Below, one piece after another: positions 10,740 through 22,059 of a DNA stretch of 64,000 nt (position 1 is the stretch's first letter; each line of letters starts with the position of its first letter). The position numbers and the translations under genes are program-made. The notes under the pieces were generated by a model that searched no databases, had not been told where the DNA came from, and saw nothing but the letters and a program-made list of their open reading frames with translations. This DNA is from Clarkia xantiana subsp. parviflora (lineage: Eukaryota > Streptophyta > Magnoliopsida > Myrtales > Onagraceae), in assembly GCA_036873135.1 (NCBI GenBank), contig JAPTYO010000015.1, positions 1,944,839-2,008,838 on the forward strand. Reading direction: 5' to 3'.

Positions 10740-11237
10740 AAGGTAGCCAGACCAAATCTGACTGTCCGTTGAATCGGATGAGAGGGAAGAACCCTCTAGT
10801 TCTGCTTATCAGGCCAAGAAATTTTCTAAGTCAGGGAAGGCTGCTAATGCTTCCAGTATGTTCTCATTCAATTCTCTTTTCTTTGTGATATACTTATGAT
10901 TGTTCTCATGTTGCTTCCTTCTTGTTGTTAGAACGTTCGCCCCTGGTTACCGAATGGGTTCTTACGGTGGGCGAGAGTTCAAGTCAATATAAATCTGAGG
11001 CGTGGAAACCTGACTCTGAGGTCGGGCCCTCGGCTGCCAAGGAGAAGGAAACCGCGAGAGGCTCTCCTTCAAGTTCCCCCTTGCTGAATCCCTCTCATGA
11101 TAAGGAGGTAGTGGTTGAAGAGGCGCCCTCTTTGCTTGACAAAGGGAAACAACCTGTGGCTGGTGATGGGGTGATCATAGGTCTTGATGTCTCTTCTCTA
11201 CCTTCTGCCCCCCCAGCCGAGGGGCCGAGTCTCAGGT
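10740..11237 (+). pseudogene. Element E remnant of antisense ORF exons 3 and 4
   Basis: An upstream block ending near 10853 encodes a Ser/Lys-rich stretch and a GTATGTTC donor, like K exon 3. After an acceptor at about 10930, the frame LERSPLVTEWVLTVGESSSQ matches K exon 4 (GRSPLVTERVVSVG), including the DKEVVVEEAPSLLDKGKQP block. It ends at a CTCAG|GTTTAT donor. Exons 1-2 (the conserved N-terminal domain) and 5 are not recognisable in E. Confidence 0.72.
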
Positions 11238-11734
11238 TTATTTCATCTTCATGTAGATTTGATGACTTTTGAAGGTGTCTTTGGCTTTCCTATGGGTTAT
11301 GTTATTAACCCCTGTGTTGAAGATTTTTCTTTTGGTGACGGGTGTGATCATCGCCTTTCATTGAGGTTCCTTTCTCTTGCCATGGCTCTGATTAAGATAG
11401 CAAATTCTTGCTTGGGAGTTTGGTGGAGACTGCTCTTGAGTTAGCCTCTACTAGTATCGTAGTTGTGATCGTTGTGGGGATCGTTTTGTTATATGCCCCC
11501 AATAGTGCTTGTCGTGATTCTTTGCTTTATGGTTGATTTCATGAGATATGGAGGTTATCTCCATAATGAGGACGTCTCCTACCGAGTATCATCCAGGGGG
11601 TTGAAATATAAGTGCATACCTTTGATGAGCGTATGAAGGGTGTTGTTTTTCCATTTTTCTTGAATCTCCTCTTGAGGTCTACATCTCAACGTTGGCTCTT
11701 TAGGTTTGTGGTGGAATTGATGGTCTTTTTGTTT

Positions 11735-11990
11735 TGTGTGGATATGATAACCACCTCTTGGTGTGTGGACATGATAGCCACTTCGCAGTGTGTGGACATG
11801 ATAGTCACTTCAAGGTATGTGGACATGACAGCCACTTCAGGGTATGTGGACATGATAGCCACTTCAAGGTATGTGGACATGATAGCCACTTCAGGGTATG
11901 TGGACATGATAGCCACTTCAGGGTATGTGGACATGATAGCCACCTCGTGTTATGTGGACATGATAGCCACATCACGATGTATGAAGTAGT
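11735..11990 (+). repeat. 27-bp minisatellite in element E
   Basis: About nine tandem units of TGTGGACATGATAGCCACTT plus CAGGGTA. Open frames across it are repeat artefacts. Confidence 0.9.
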
Positions 11991-12624
11991 GCTTTAGTAT
12001 TCCTTTCTCATTGGAGAGCCTTAATTGCTATAGTTGCCTTTTGTTTAGGCTATGTTTGTTGGGTTAGGTCCTGATGTCTCGTCTTGCTAGATGTTGTATC
12101 CTTCATGCTTTTTAGATGTCTCCTTCATGAGTTGTGCTTGACGATGTTCAAGTCTGATACGAGCATAGGTCACGCGAGGGCGACATGCAAGACAATAACG
12201 TTTGTCGGAGGTTGCTTTGTGCGACTTGTAAGGCAGTTCCTCTTCTTGATGGGTCGAGTTTATTTTGAGAGCCTTGAACTTTGGATTTCATGTCTTTGCT
12301 ATCCTTCTTGGTGGTGTTGGGTTCCTTTGAGATACTTCTCTTGACTTGTGATATGGATGGTAGGATAACTCGTTACTTTTCATGATAACCTCTTGTGCTT
12401 CTGTATATGATCCTTTGGTCATGGACTTCTCCCTTGTATATGCTTTCCTTTACTTATCTTTCTTTTGTGTTTTCCTTCACATCATACCTGCTATCTCATC
12501 AAGAACAAACACTATGTGTTCTTCATACAACTTTGCTTTGCAATTATTTTCTCATGGAATCCTTCTTAGTATGGTGCAATGATCTCTTCTGATACCCTTT
12601 AAATGGCATATATGGTACTGTTAG

Positions 12625-13310
12625 ACCAAAGATACGCTCTTGGTGGGCGTCGAATCTGTTCACGAGACAGGCTCTCGGAGAGCACCAGTAGTTAGACCAA
12701 AGATACTCTCTTGGTGGGCGTCGAAACTGTTCACGAGATACGCTCTCGGAGGGCACCAGTAGTTAGACCAAAGATACGCTCCTGGTGGGCGTCGAATCTG
12801 GTAGCTTGAAATCTACCTCAAGATACGCTATTGGGGGCGTCGAATCTGGTAGTTTGAAATCTACCTCAAGATACGCTCTTGGGGGCGTCGAATCTGGTAG
12901 TTTGAAATCTACCTCAAGATACGCTCTTGGGGGCGTCGAATCTGGTAGTTTGAAATCTACCTCAAGATACGCTCTTGGGGCCGTCGAAGGTCGTAGTTTT
13001 TGGAAACCACTCTCAAGATACGCTCTTGGGGGCGTCGAAGGTCGTAGTTTTGGGAAGCTACTCTCAAGATACGCTCTTGGGGGCGTCGAAGGTCGTAGTT
13101 TTTGGAAACCACTCTCAAGATACGCTTTTGGGGGCGTCGAAGGTCATAATTTTTGGAAGCTACTCTCAAGATACGCTCTTGGGGGCGTCGAATCTGTTCG
13201 CGGGATAGGCTCCCGGAGGGCATAGGGTTCGTAGTTTTAGAACTACTCTCAAGATACGCTCTTGGGGGCGTCGAATGTGTTCGCGGGATTGGCTCCCGGA
13301 GGGCTCACAA
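12625..13310 (+). repeat. Minisatellite shared by elements E and K
   Basis: Tandem units of about 47-70 bp are built on AGATACGCTCTTGGGGGCGT followed by CGAA and a short variable inverted pair such as GGTAGTTTGAAATCTACC. The same family occurs in K at 46700-47550, which ties E to K. Long frames through it (for example 12785-13225) are artefacts. Confidence 0.9.
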
Positions 13311-13424
13311 TATTACCTTACCTTGTGTCCCTTCTCATGTAGGGTGCATTTTTGATACGCTTTTCGAGTCTTTACTTGACTTTTCCTTCTATGATATTGC
13401 ATGTTACCACGCTTTTCTTAAGTG

Positions 13425-13555
13425 TGGGAGATCACCTTTGCAGGAGGATGGTAACCCTGTTGATATTGTTAGTTCAGGCTCTTCTTCTTCTTCCTCGAGC
13501 TCTATCAGTGGTTCATCTTTAGAGGGTCAGTATCATGAGGACTTCCCAATGACAT
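13425..13555 (+). pseudogene. Element E remnant of the antisense ORF C-terminal tail
   Basis: The frame carries NPVDIVSSGSSSSSSSSISG, resembling the Ser-rich C-terminus of K's antisense protein (TPVEIGTSDSSSSSISGGGS). In E this tail lies to the right of the minisatellite; in K the array follows the stop codon. The internal order has therefore been rearranged. Confidence 0.55.
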
Positions 13556-13614
13556 CTGTTTGGTTGTTTAGTATCCTATCTTTGTATATATCTCTTTACT
13601 TTTCCTTCCCTTGA

Positions 13615-14978
13615 TGGGTCGAGTGTTTGTGTGTTGCCGACTTAGGGCATGTTCGTACAAGGAGTTGAGGTTGTTTTCCCTCTTATATGACTTCTTATAG
13701 GAGAAGTGGTATTGCATGTTCTTGTGATCTTCTGCCTCTAATCTCTTCTTTTACACTTAGGTGGACTACCAAGCACTTATTCGTTTGGTGCTCCCCAAGT
13801 TGCTTGGTGGTCATACCGCCTTTCATATTTGGCCGTTGAAGGCCCCTCGTTCATTTTCTTGGTTGGGTACCCCTTATGCTCGGGGCTCCCTTGTCTGCTT
13901 GTTTGAATGCGATGAGTGTCCCTTATAGGATTTACTCTTTCTCATGCTTGCTTGTTTCAGTCATAGGCATGGTTTGGATAATGCCTTTGTCAGATGTATC
14001 TTTAGAGGTTGGGTGGAGAGCTTTTGCTTTGGGTGGGTGGGGGTAATTTTCATTCTCTTGATAACTAGGATGTGGCAGTGTTTGTATCCTAGGGGTGCTT
14101 CTAAATTCTTTCCCCCCCTTCCTTGTGTTTTTTAGAAAAAACACTTTTGCGGTGATGATAGAGTAGGAGTAACGTATCTTGGAAGGGATTGTATTTAGGT
14201 TGAAAAAATTTCTCATAGAATGGTGTCTTGAGTTGTTAATCTCGAAGGTGTGTTTCAGACTAGTCAATTTGATCCATGCTCCTTGCTCGGGCATGGGGGG
14301 GTCTGACCGGGATGTGATAATCTTCTTGAAGTGTTGTGGTACTTAGTGTGCTTTGCATTTTCCTTTACATTGGAGTATTCTTCAATGCCTTTAGGGAGTG
14401 TCACATTGGTCATGGTCCTTCCACCTTGAATCTTGATTATAGACTTCCTTTGAATTAGGACTTGAACGTAAAAAGGATGTTTTCCTTTAGGTTTGCAGGT
14501 GATGCTCCATGATTTTCCATGGGTTTGCCCCCGTATTGGCTATTCCTTGTTGGATAACTTCATTAGAGGCTGCATTTGTATTGCGTACGTATACGTGTTT
14601 GAGGTGTGTTGAGCTGACAAGTCCCTCCTTTTTTGTTTTGTCATAACCTTCATTCATCATGTATTCGGCGTATGGCCTTAAAGGCGGGATATTTTTCTAT
14701 TGCCCCTTTTATCGGGGTTCTCCTCTTGATGGGATGCCAGAGTCAAATGTCTTATCATTTGCAGACAAGGTGGTTGATCGGATGTGCGTCTAGTGTGAGG
14801 ATCGATCTTGAAACCTTACTCCCCAAGCTTTTGAGCTCTTCTTTGGTTGATTTTGTAGAACTATTATCCTGCCCTAAGGCTCTTGATAGGAGATGTATCT
14901 CCTTTTTCATACTCTAGTTGTTGCACTATCTCTTTTGCTAATCTTGCATCTTTAGAGTTTCTCTCTTGGTGCATGACT
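13615..14978. other. Element E non-coding internal segment
   Basis: No gene or tandem repeat is recognised. This segment occupies the place where K has its Gag-PR-Gag' frame. Confidence 0.5.
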
Positions 14979-15146
14979 TCAATGACAGGATTTTCTACCG
15001 ATGTTTATTCTATTAGAACTTGTATCCTTGGTTTCCTTCCTTTCTTGTGAGATGGCGAAGGAGTGCCTTGCTGGAGGTATATGCTGTCTTTCTTGCCTAT
15101 TGTCCCCAGGTGGGCGATTATCTCTATACACTAAGTTGTTCGTCAT
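14979..15146 (-). pseudogene. Element E gag stub
   Basis: About 55 codons from an ATG at 15146. It starts MTN and carries RPPGDNRQ where K's gag has HPPGGNGR, with the same distance to the primer-binding site as in K. It then diverges and stops at 14979-14981. It is the truncated 5' end of the K-type gag. Confidence 0.7.
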
Positions 15147-15180
15147 CGCTCTCGTGATTGCCAGGCTTTCTGTTCGAAGC

Positions 15181-15196
15181 CCACAGACGGCGCCAA
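15181..15196 (-). promoter_or_regulatory. Element E primer-binding site
   Basis: The minus strand reads TTGGCGCCGTCTGTGG, adjacent to the 5' LTR and the same type as in D, G, I and K. Confidence 0.9.
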
Positions 15197-15197
15197 G

Positions 15198-16164
15198 TGT
15201 TAGGTTCCAAGTCTCGGGTCAACGGATGGTCGACCTAAGTCTCGTTCCTCACTGGAGATGTTGCGGATCCGGTGCTCTTGGGTTGTGTCGTCTTAGCCCG
15301 TGTCTTTCCGTTCTTCACTTCGCTTCTCTTCTCGCCCTGCAAGAGGGGCAATACCAGGCACAGAGGGGGGGTGGTGCTTGATGAACCCTCTCCGATGCCT
15401 AAGTCAGTACGGTGTTTGTAGAGAGATAAAGCTAGAGAGATGTCAGAGTTAAATTATGCAACTTGCCAAGATGATCAAATGAATGGTGGAGGAGTGGTAT
15501 TTATAGGCAATGATGTCATTAAGGTGACTTAATGACGTCGTTAACCTTTGAACACACTTAGTTAACATGTAATTGCACGATTAGAACTTTAAAGCATGGA
15601 GAGGTGTGTAAAATATTCTAAGTGCGGGAGTCAGGAAACGGTGCCGGGGCCCTTGGGGCGGATGAAAAATCCGACCCATAAGGGCAGGGACCGGGTGTCG
15701 GAACCTTCGGGGTCGGGTCGAGGATCCGACCCCGAGGACTTGGGGTCGGGCGAATGGGCCCGGTCAAACAAGTTTGACCGGGTGGGAGAGGTCTCCCATT
15801 CAAACCAAGTTTGACTGGGAGCCCCCCCTCCCTTTCCCCTTCCACCCGATCTCTCAATAGAGAGATCGGGTTGGGGGACCCGATCTCTCAGTTGAGAGAT
15901 CGGGTGGGAGGACCCGATCTCTCAGTTGAGAGATCGGGTGGGAGGACCCGATCTCTCAGCTGAGAGATCGGGTGGGAGAGGCCTCCCAGTCAAACCAGGT
16001 CGGAAAATTCGGAAGTTTGGGCTTGTGCGTTTTTTCTGGTTCGGACCGTTTCTTTTTGTGGGTAACATACTTGGGCCAAAAGTTTCGATTTACAATCATT
16101 AACGGGGTGATAAAAATAAAACGATTTGGAAGTCAACGGGTTCAAATTGGGCGTATATCCATCA
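15198..16164 (-). repeat. Element E 5' LTR
   Basis: 967 bp, very similar to the 3' LTR but with fewer palindrome units in U3 (15845-15990). Scattered substitutions distinguish the two LTRs, so the insertion is older than K's. Confidence 0.93.
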
Positions 16165-16988
16165 GAGGGGAGCGAAGGAATCCCCCCAACGATAGAGTTG
16201 GATGCAGTGGAGAATTTGAAAATCCTCCGCTGAGTAGGTGTGATAAGCGGGAGAAGGTTCTGCTTCAACCTCCCATCGGGGCCATGGGATGGAACTGTTC
16301 CGGATGAAGAAGTAATTCTTCTTCCAGCCGCTGTTATCAGGCCCCGAGTCGGTGATGAGCCCTTAACCTTTGGCGACCTTCCAGGTGTCACCGTTCCAGC
16401 TATATCGGGAGAGCTGCATCTTGCTCCATTTGGGTATCCGTGGGTAGAAGGCACAGACCCCGACATCGTTGCACTTCATCCTGTAGAAGGTCCGGAAAAG
16501 TCAGAGGCTATAGGTCCACTTCTGGCGGAGGGAAAGGACTTGGAAGGCGTTCCACGGATGGCGTGGGGGGAAAACGTAGTCGGATGTGTTTTTTAATAAT
16601 CACACATCTCGACTAGATCCCTACAGAAAGGGAATCGGATCCCCGCTGATACTTGCCCAGTGGAGACAAATACCTCCCCTTCCCGGGGACGAGTGACCAC
16701 AGGGTCGCCCGGGACGCGAGGGCGAGGATAGGGGTAGCGAGGCTCCCAGGTGGAAGTGATACATCCTTCCCGCAGAGCTTCGTCATAAGCGTTTTCCGAG
16801 ATTTCATTATAACCGTAATCAAACTTGAAGGGTTTTCTCCCCCCAGAACTGGATTCACCATCTGGAAATTGACCATGGCAAGAAAAGGCATGGTTGGTTT
16901 TTGGAAAAGTACGGGTAAGCTGATTGAGATAAAAGAAAAACTATGCTAACAGTTTTTCGGAATCGGAGGACGAAATCTTACCAGACAT
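16165..16988 (-). pseudogene. Gypsy B antisense ORF, 5' exons
   Basis: A tiny first exon, ATGTCTG (16988-16982), is followed by a GT intron, and exon 2 starts at 16861. Exon 2 encodes the conserved domain with EALREGCITSTWEPRYPYPR, then a GIRFPFCGD block (Transposase_28-like, putative gypsy type transposon). An in-frame TAA near 16360, absent from copies F and H, breaks it. Element E separates this part from the 3' exons at 6364-8411. A TATA-like TATAAAC lies upstream on the minus strand near 17132-17139. GAGGG at 16165-16169 is E's right target duplication. Confidence 0.8.
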
Positions 16989-17475
16989 GTTGAATTGGGG
17001 AAGAAAATATGATCCTGACGGTCGGAGATCCTGGTTGCCGGAGCGCTGATCAGAAATCAGGAAGGAGAGCTTGAGCTTTTGAAATTGCAAAGGATGAAGC
17101 GGTGGAGGATAAGTGAATAGTGCCAAGATTTGGGGGGTTTATAGGAGAGAAGATAGCCGAAAAGACGTTTCAATCCGGACCGTTGAAGATGAAACGCTTT
17201 AACCTGGGTCATTGAGACGCTAACGACAAAACGGCTGAAAAGTGCTTTTTCAGAAAAGCAGACACGGGTACCTAAGCCGTCGCTTCATCACCCACGGCAT
17301 TTAATAGTTGAGTAACCGAGAAATCTTTTCGGATTTGGTGGTTATCCTCGAAATATCAGGGAATCGTGGATGAGAAGATCCGCGTCAGAAAATTCTTTGT
17401 AAAGTTAAAAGCCTCCGATGCCATTATCGGGAGGTCCAGAGTTGGAAGACACGACGAACTGTAAGTCCCTCATGT

Positions 17476-17487
17476 CTTGGGGGCAAA
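17476..17487 (+). promoter_or_regulatory. Gypsy B polypurine tract
   Basis: CTTGGGGGCAAA sits immediately before the TGATGGG start of the LTR. It primes plus-strand DNA synthesis and fixes B's orientation as plus. Identical tracts flank LTRs F and H on their minus strand. Confidence 0.88.
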
Positions 17488-18086
17488 TGATGGGATTCGA
17501 TATAGCCGTTAGGCCCATTAACAACAAATAAATGGTTAGTAGGCCCACTGGGCTCCAAAAGAGGCCTAGAGGACCAATATGAGGGGTCCCGACAAGGTCG
17601 GCCCCGATATATGAGCTAGACGCTCCCGATGGAATGCCTTTGAGTAGGCCCCGATGTTGAATCCCTGAGGATGTTGGCCCTGTCCCGATGACGAGGGGCC
17701 CCGAGCGGTGACCAAAGGAGATAACTCTGGAGTCCCCGATATCCGTCGGGACTTGCCACCAGAGGATGAGGCCGAGAAACACGCCCACTATCAGCGTAGT
17801 GGGGAAGTGGCCTGAAAAGACGGAACGTGGGCTAACTGCCCCTGGCAGTTATCTCAACAGGTAACTGGGGTAACTCCTCCCCTATATAAAGGAAGGAATT
17901 ACCTCGGGACTGATACACTCACATACTCATATTCTCATTCATACTTGCCTACATCGAGATACTCATTTAAGCATCGGAGAGGGATTCTGGGTCACCGTCG
18001 GTCTATCCCTTTTTGCAGGATTACTTGGAGCAAAGGATTTCAGACTTCCGTCAAGAACGTGCCGGAGTTCCAACCGTGATCCAACA
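17488..18086 (+). mobile_element. Gypsy B 3' LTR
   Basis: This 599-bp LTR runs TGATGGGATTC ... TGATCCAACA in plus orientation, with a TATATAAAGG box near 17883. It is closely related to LTRs D and F but inverted relative to D. Immediately downstream the minus-strand RT frame of D begins in mid-domain, so B inserted into D. Confidence 0.9.
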
Positions 18087-19560
18087 TTCACCATCCTCAG
18101 ATAAGTTGCACCGGCATTGATCAGTCCAAAGGGCATGACATCATAGTGATAGATGTCACTATCAGCATAAAAAGCGGTGTGGGGGGCATCCTCCTTGGAC
18201 ATCTTGATCTGATTGTAGCCGGAGTAGGCATCCATAAAGCTCAGCAACTCATGTCCCGATGTGGCATCCACCAGCTGGTCTATCCTCGGGAGCGGATAGC
18301 AATCCTTCGGGCATGCTTTGTTCAGGTCGCGGAAATCAACACACATCCGCCACTTGCCATTGCTCTTCTTCACCAGGACTGTGTTGGCGACCCAGGTCTG
18401 GAATCGGAGCTCCTTGATAAATCCAGCATCGAGCAACCTGCCCACCTCTTGCTGGATCGCGATCTTCTTGTCTGCACCCATCGGGCGCCTTCTCTGTGCA
18501 ATCGTCTTGATCGCGGGGTCAATCTTCAGCTCATGAGTGATCACATCGGGGCTGATTCCTGGCATGTCACTCGGGGACCAGGCAAGCAGCTCCTTGAACT
18601 CCTTCAACAAATCAATCAGCTCTTGGGCCCTCTCCTCAGACAGAGCGGACCCGATTTTCACCTTCCTCTGAGGTCCATCGATCTCGACCTCCTTCAAATC
18701 CTCCATCGGGGCGAGACGCCCAAACTCCTCTCTGGGATCAGCATCAGTCTGTAAAATAGTCATAGCCTCCTGATTCTTCCTTTGAGTGGCATTGACATAG
18801 CACTTCCTGGAGGCCACCTGATCGCCCTTGACCTCCCCGACTCTGTGGTCGGTCGGAAACTTCATCTTCTGATGGACAGTTGAGGCAATTTCCCCCATCG
18901 GGTTGATGGTGGTCCTCCCGATATTTGCATTGTAAGTCCCCGCAGACTCGACCACCACGAACTCCACGTCCCTCTTCTGCGACTTCCAACCACTACCGAA
19001 CTCAACCGGTAAGGTAATCATCCCCACCGGGTAAGAGGTAGAGCCAGAAAATCTGACCATCGGGAAGTCCACATGCTTCAGATCCTTCTTGGTTTTACCC
19101 ATGGCCTCCAGCGCATCCATGAACAAAATGTCGGAGGAGCTCCCTCCATCAATCAAGATTCGCTTCATCTCGTACCCATCCACGTTCAGGGTCACGACCA
19201 AAGCATCATCGTGCGGGGTCTCCACACCTATCAGGTCCTCCGCTGAGAAGAAAATCACCATCTCTTCCTTCGGGGTCCAAGATCGAGCCCTCTTGCCCAT
19301 CACCACAGCAACAGGAATTCGAGAAGCATAGACCTCTCGAGATGCCGTGGTATCACCTCCTGCAGCAAATCCCCCATGGATCACATTAATGGTCCCCCAC
19401 TTCTCCTTGCGGGTATTGGAAGACTCGGACTTCTTCTTCGGGGACCGATCGCGGGATCGGGAACGGGACCGCGATCGGGACCGGGAATGGGATCGGCTCC
19501 GTCGCCCAGCCACAAATTCCTTGAGCTTCCCCTTCTGGATCAGCTTCTCAATCTCCTTCT
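18087..19560 (-). pseudogene. Gypsy D protease and partial reverse transcriptase
   Basis: The main frame starts within an Arg/Ser-rich stretch. The protease site is in RILIDGGSSSDIL (about residue 115). The RT N-terminal half follows with KSNGKWRMCVDFRDLNKACP and FMDAYSGYNQI and stops at INAGATY, where B's LTR interrupts. The catalytic YxDD box is therefore absent here. The ORF's last 40 or so residues are LTR sequence and not protein. A frameshift near 19560-19575 separates it from gag. The RS-rich start resembles a splicing-factor RS domain but is part of gag-pol. Confidence 0.88.
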
Positions 19561-20593
19561 TTAACTCTCGTGGTTAGTGTCGGGACCGCTGGCGTGGTGG
19601 AAACGACAATAACGATCAGTGCGGGCTCCCATGAACTCTCCATCCTTCTTCGGGGGGTACCTGGCGATACCCTGCTGATCCATCACCGCCAACACAGCAC
19701 CCATGGAGCAAATGAGAGGTGTGTAACGGTCCTCCCGCTTGTCCGACTTCGAGGGAATCTTGTCTTCCCTCCGATCAGAGCGGCCTCGACCCCGACTGTT
19801 CTCGGGTTTATCCTTCCTCTTGCGATCGTCCGATGGCTTGGACGAATGCTTCCCCTTGTTCGATTTCGGAGGATCGAGCTCTCCGGCAGCTATCTTCGAC
19901 TCATGCACGTCGATTTGCTGCTTCACCCTCTTCTGCAGCGCCTCCATGTTCCACACGGCCTTCTCAGCCACGCTGTGCATCAGGTCGGAACCATATGGTG
20001 CTGTAAGGTTCCGAATGAAGGTGCGGATGGTCTCTCCCTCCGTCATCTCCTCATCAATCTCGGCTACTCTGGCGGTGTACCTCTGGTAATAATGCGCCAG
20101 CGACTCATCGGGCCTCTGTACCACCTCAGCCAGGGACCTCGCGCTTTTCAGGAGACGCCGACGGCCCTGGTACTACTAGATGAAACGGCCCTGGCTCCTT
20201 GCCCTTGTCCTGGTGCTTGGATCGGGCCTGCTGCCCGTTCCGATTCTCCCTCGGCGGAGGCGGAGGCAACTCTTCCTCCTTCTTCTTAGCAGCCTCCCTT
20301 CGGTCTAAAAGAGCCTCCATAGTCTCCAGGAATGTCGGCATGGCATCTATCACTGCCTTCGCCAAGTCCACCTTTGAAGGAGCATCCTGGTACCTCCTCG
20401 AGTTCTCATCCCTGTCCTCCAACGAGTCTAGAACGTAATCCTCGTGATCGTCATGATGCCCCCCTGTTTGGGAACCAGCAGGGGGAGGATCATTCCGATC
20501 AACACTGCGCTCCGGCAGCCCCGAATTCAGAGTTCCAGCAGGATGGCGGGAACCGCCGGATTGTCCTTGCTTCTTCTTCTGCTTGCCAGCCAT
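19561..20593 (-). pseudogene. Gypsy D gag, internally deleted
   Basis: The N-terminal part (20593 to 20126, MAGKQKKKQGQSGG) ends in a stop. A second frame (20124 to 19561) continues with QRPDESLAHYYQRY and IRTFIRNL, the C-terminal part of Retrotrans_gag. The central capsid part (the ARTWF-type region) is missing, so an out-of-frame deletion lies near 20126-20160. The zinc motif reads CRFHHASGPDTNHE; the second His is Pro and the last Cys is lost beside another frameshift. Confidence 0.85.
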
Positions 20594-20630
20594 CGATCGG
20601 GTAGAAGCTATCTTTGCTTTTTGTTACGTT

Positions 20631-20647
20631 CCCACAGACGGCGCCAA
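20631..20647 (-). promoter_or_regulatory. Gypsy D primer-binding site
   Basis: The minus strand reads TTGGCGCCGTCTGTGGG directly after the LTR end ...CCAACA. Confidence 0.9.
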
Positions 20648-21247
20648 TGTTGGATCACGATTGGAACTCCGGCACATTCTTGACGGAAGTCTGAACTCCT
20701 TTGCTCCAAGTAATCCTGCAAAAAAGGATAGGTCGGGCGGTGACCCAGAATCCCTCTCCGATGCTTAAACGAGTATCTCGATGTAGGCAAGTATGTATGA
20801 GAGTATGAGTATGTGAGTGTATGAATCCTGAGGTAATTCCTTCCTTTATATAGGGGAGGAGTTACCCCAGTTACCTGTTGAGATAACTGCCAGGGGCAGT
20901 TAGCCCACGTTCCGTCTTTTCAAGCCACTTCCCCACTACGCTGATAGTGGGCGTGTTTCTCGGCCTCATCCTCTGGTGGCAAGTCCCGACGGATATCGGG
21001 GACTCCAGAGTTATCTCCTTTGGTCACCGCTCGGGGCCCCTCGTCATCGGGACAGGGCCAACATCCTCAGGGATTCAACATCGGGGCCTACTCAAAGGCA
21101 TTCCATCGGGAGCGTCCAACTCATATATCGGGGCCGACCTTGTCGGGACCCCTCATATTGGTCCTCTAGGCCTCTTTTGGAGCCCAGTGGGCCTACTCAC
21201 CGTTTATTCGTTGTTAATGGGCATAACGGCTATATCGAAACCCATCA
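20648..21247 (-). mobile_element. Gypsy D 5' LTR
   Basis: This 600-bp LTR runs TGATGGGTTTCG ... GATCCAACA on the minus strand, with a TATATAAAGG box near 20844-20855. It marks the right edge of the whole left nest. The next bases are GTTGG, the only visible side of its target duplication. Confidence 0.9.
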
Positions 21248-22055
21248 GTTGGTACTTTCTTGAATTATCTATTCAACATTTCGTAAGCTACATTTCAAAT
21301 ATACAAATTTAACTTAGTAGTTTTTAAAGTATCAAAACTAAGCCTTAATTACTTATATAAATATTATAATTGAGTCGAATCAGACAAATACTGATTCTTG
21401 ATCAGTTGAGTCTCAGTCGAATCAGGGACAATATTGTAACACTAGTATAAGTTATTTGATGAATTTGTAAATTTAAAATGTATTTAATGATAATTTTGGA
21501 CAGGACATTGAAACAAGTAGCAACTGCCATTATTTGGAAACATTTGTACATTTTAAAACATATTAGTACAAAAAACTATCTTTTTCAAACATATTGTATG
21601 ATTTATATATTTTTCCCTATTAAACCTCATGTATGACATTGGATTAGAGTTAATACAGTTCATAGTCTAGTAAAAGAGATGCGAATAATAAAATTTACAA
21701 TCGTACACTTCAAGTCAGAAGTCTCAAATCTTAAAATCAATGAGATTTTTTTTCTGAATGGATTGAATGAGAGTGTTACAAAATATAATGTGGGTCTTAC
21801 AAAATAATAATGTGGGTCTTACAAAATAATAATAGGGGTCTTAATGTCTTACACAAATAATGTGCGGTTTTAGACTAAAATAATGGGGTTCGAGCTATAT
21901 TTTTCTTCAGAATAAACCTAGTGTTCCAATAAAAAAAACTCGATAATAGGGTGACGTTTGTCACCTCATTATTGTTAATGTATCTGCCTCTGCATTAAGT
22001 AGCTTGATCTCGTTCTTCTAGACGTCGACCCAAAGCGCACCTCGTCGACATCCCA
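21248..22055. other. AT-rich intergenic segment
   Basis: No gene is seen. It contains a degenerate short repeat of GTGGGTCTTACAAAATAATA (21785-21865). Confidence 0.5.
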
Positions 22056-22059
22056 CGTT

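Larger units (their letters stand above)
8417..16164 (-). mobile_element. Element E: non-autonomous gypsy-like LTR retrotransposon
   Basis: This complete element has two LTRs (8417-9544 and 15198-16164), a GAGGG target duplication, a primer-binding site at 15181-15196 and a purine tract just inside the left LTR, so the sense strand is minus. The internal region has no RT, RNase H, integrase or protease, and only the first 55 or so codons of gag. It retains plus-strand exons of the antisense gene seen intact in K and the same minisatellite as K. It looks like a deletion derivative of the K lineage, inserted into gypsy B's antisense gene. Confidence 0.93.

Noticed and set aside
11735..13310. 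Regular repeats with short variable segments that might suggest a CRISPR array
   Set aside because: The units are contiguous minisatellites inside a plant LTR element, the variable parts are small inverted pairs and not unique spacers, and there are no cas genes.
19376..19564. SR-protein-like ORF from the RSRSRS stretch in the D frame
   Set aside because: The Arg/Ser run is part of the retrotransposon gag-pro linker. Protease and RT motifs follow in frame.
17488..21247. Pairing LTRs 17488-18086 and 20648-21247 as one short element
   Set aside because: They are in opposite orientations. The left one is preceded by a plus-strand purine tract and followed by another element's RT, so it is B's 3' LTR inserted into D.
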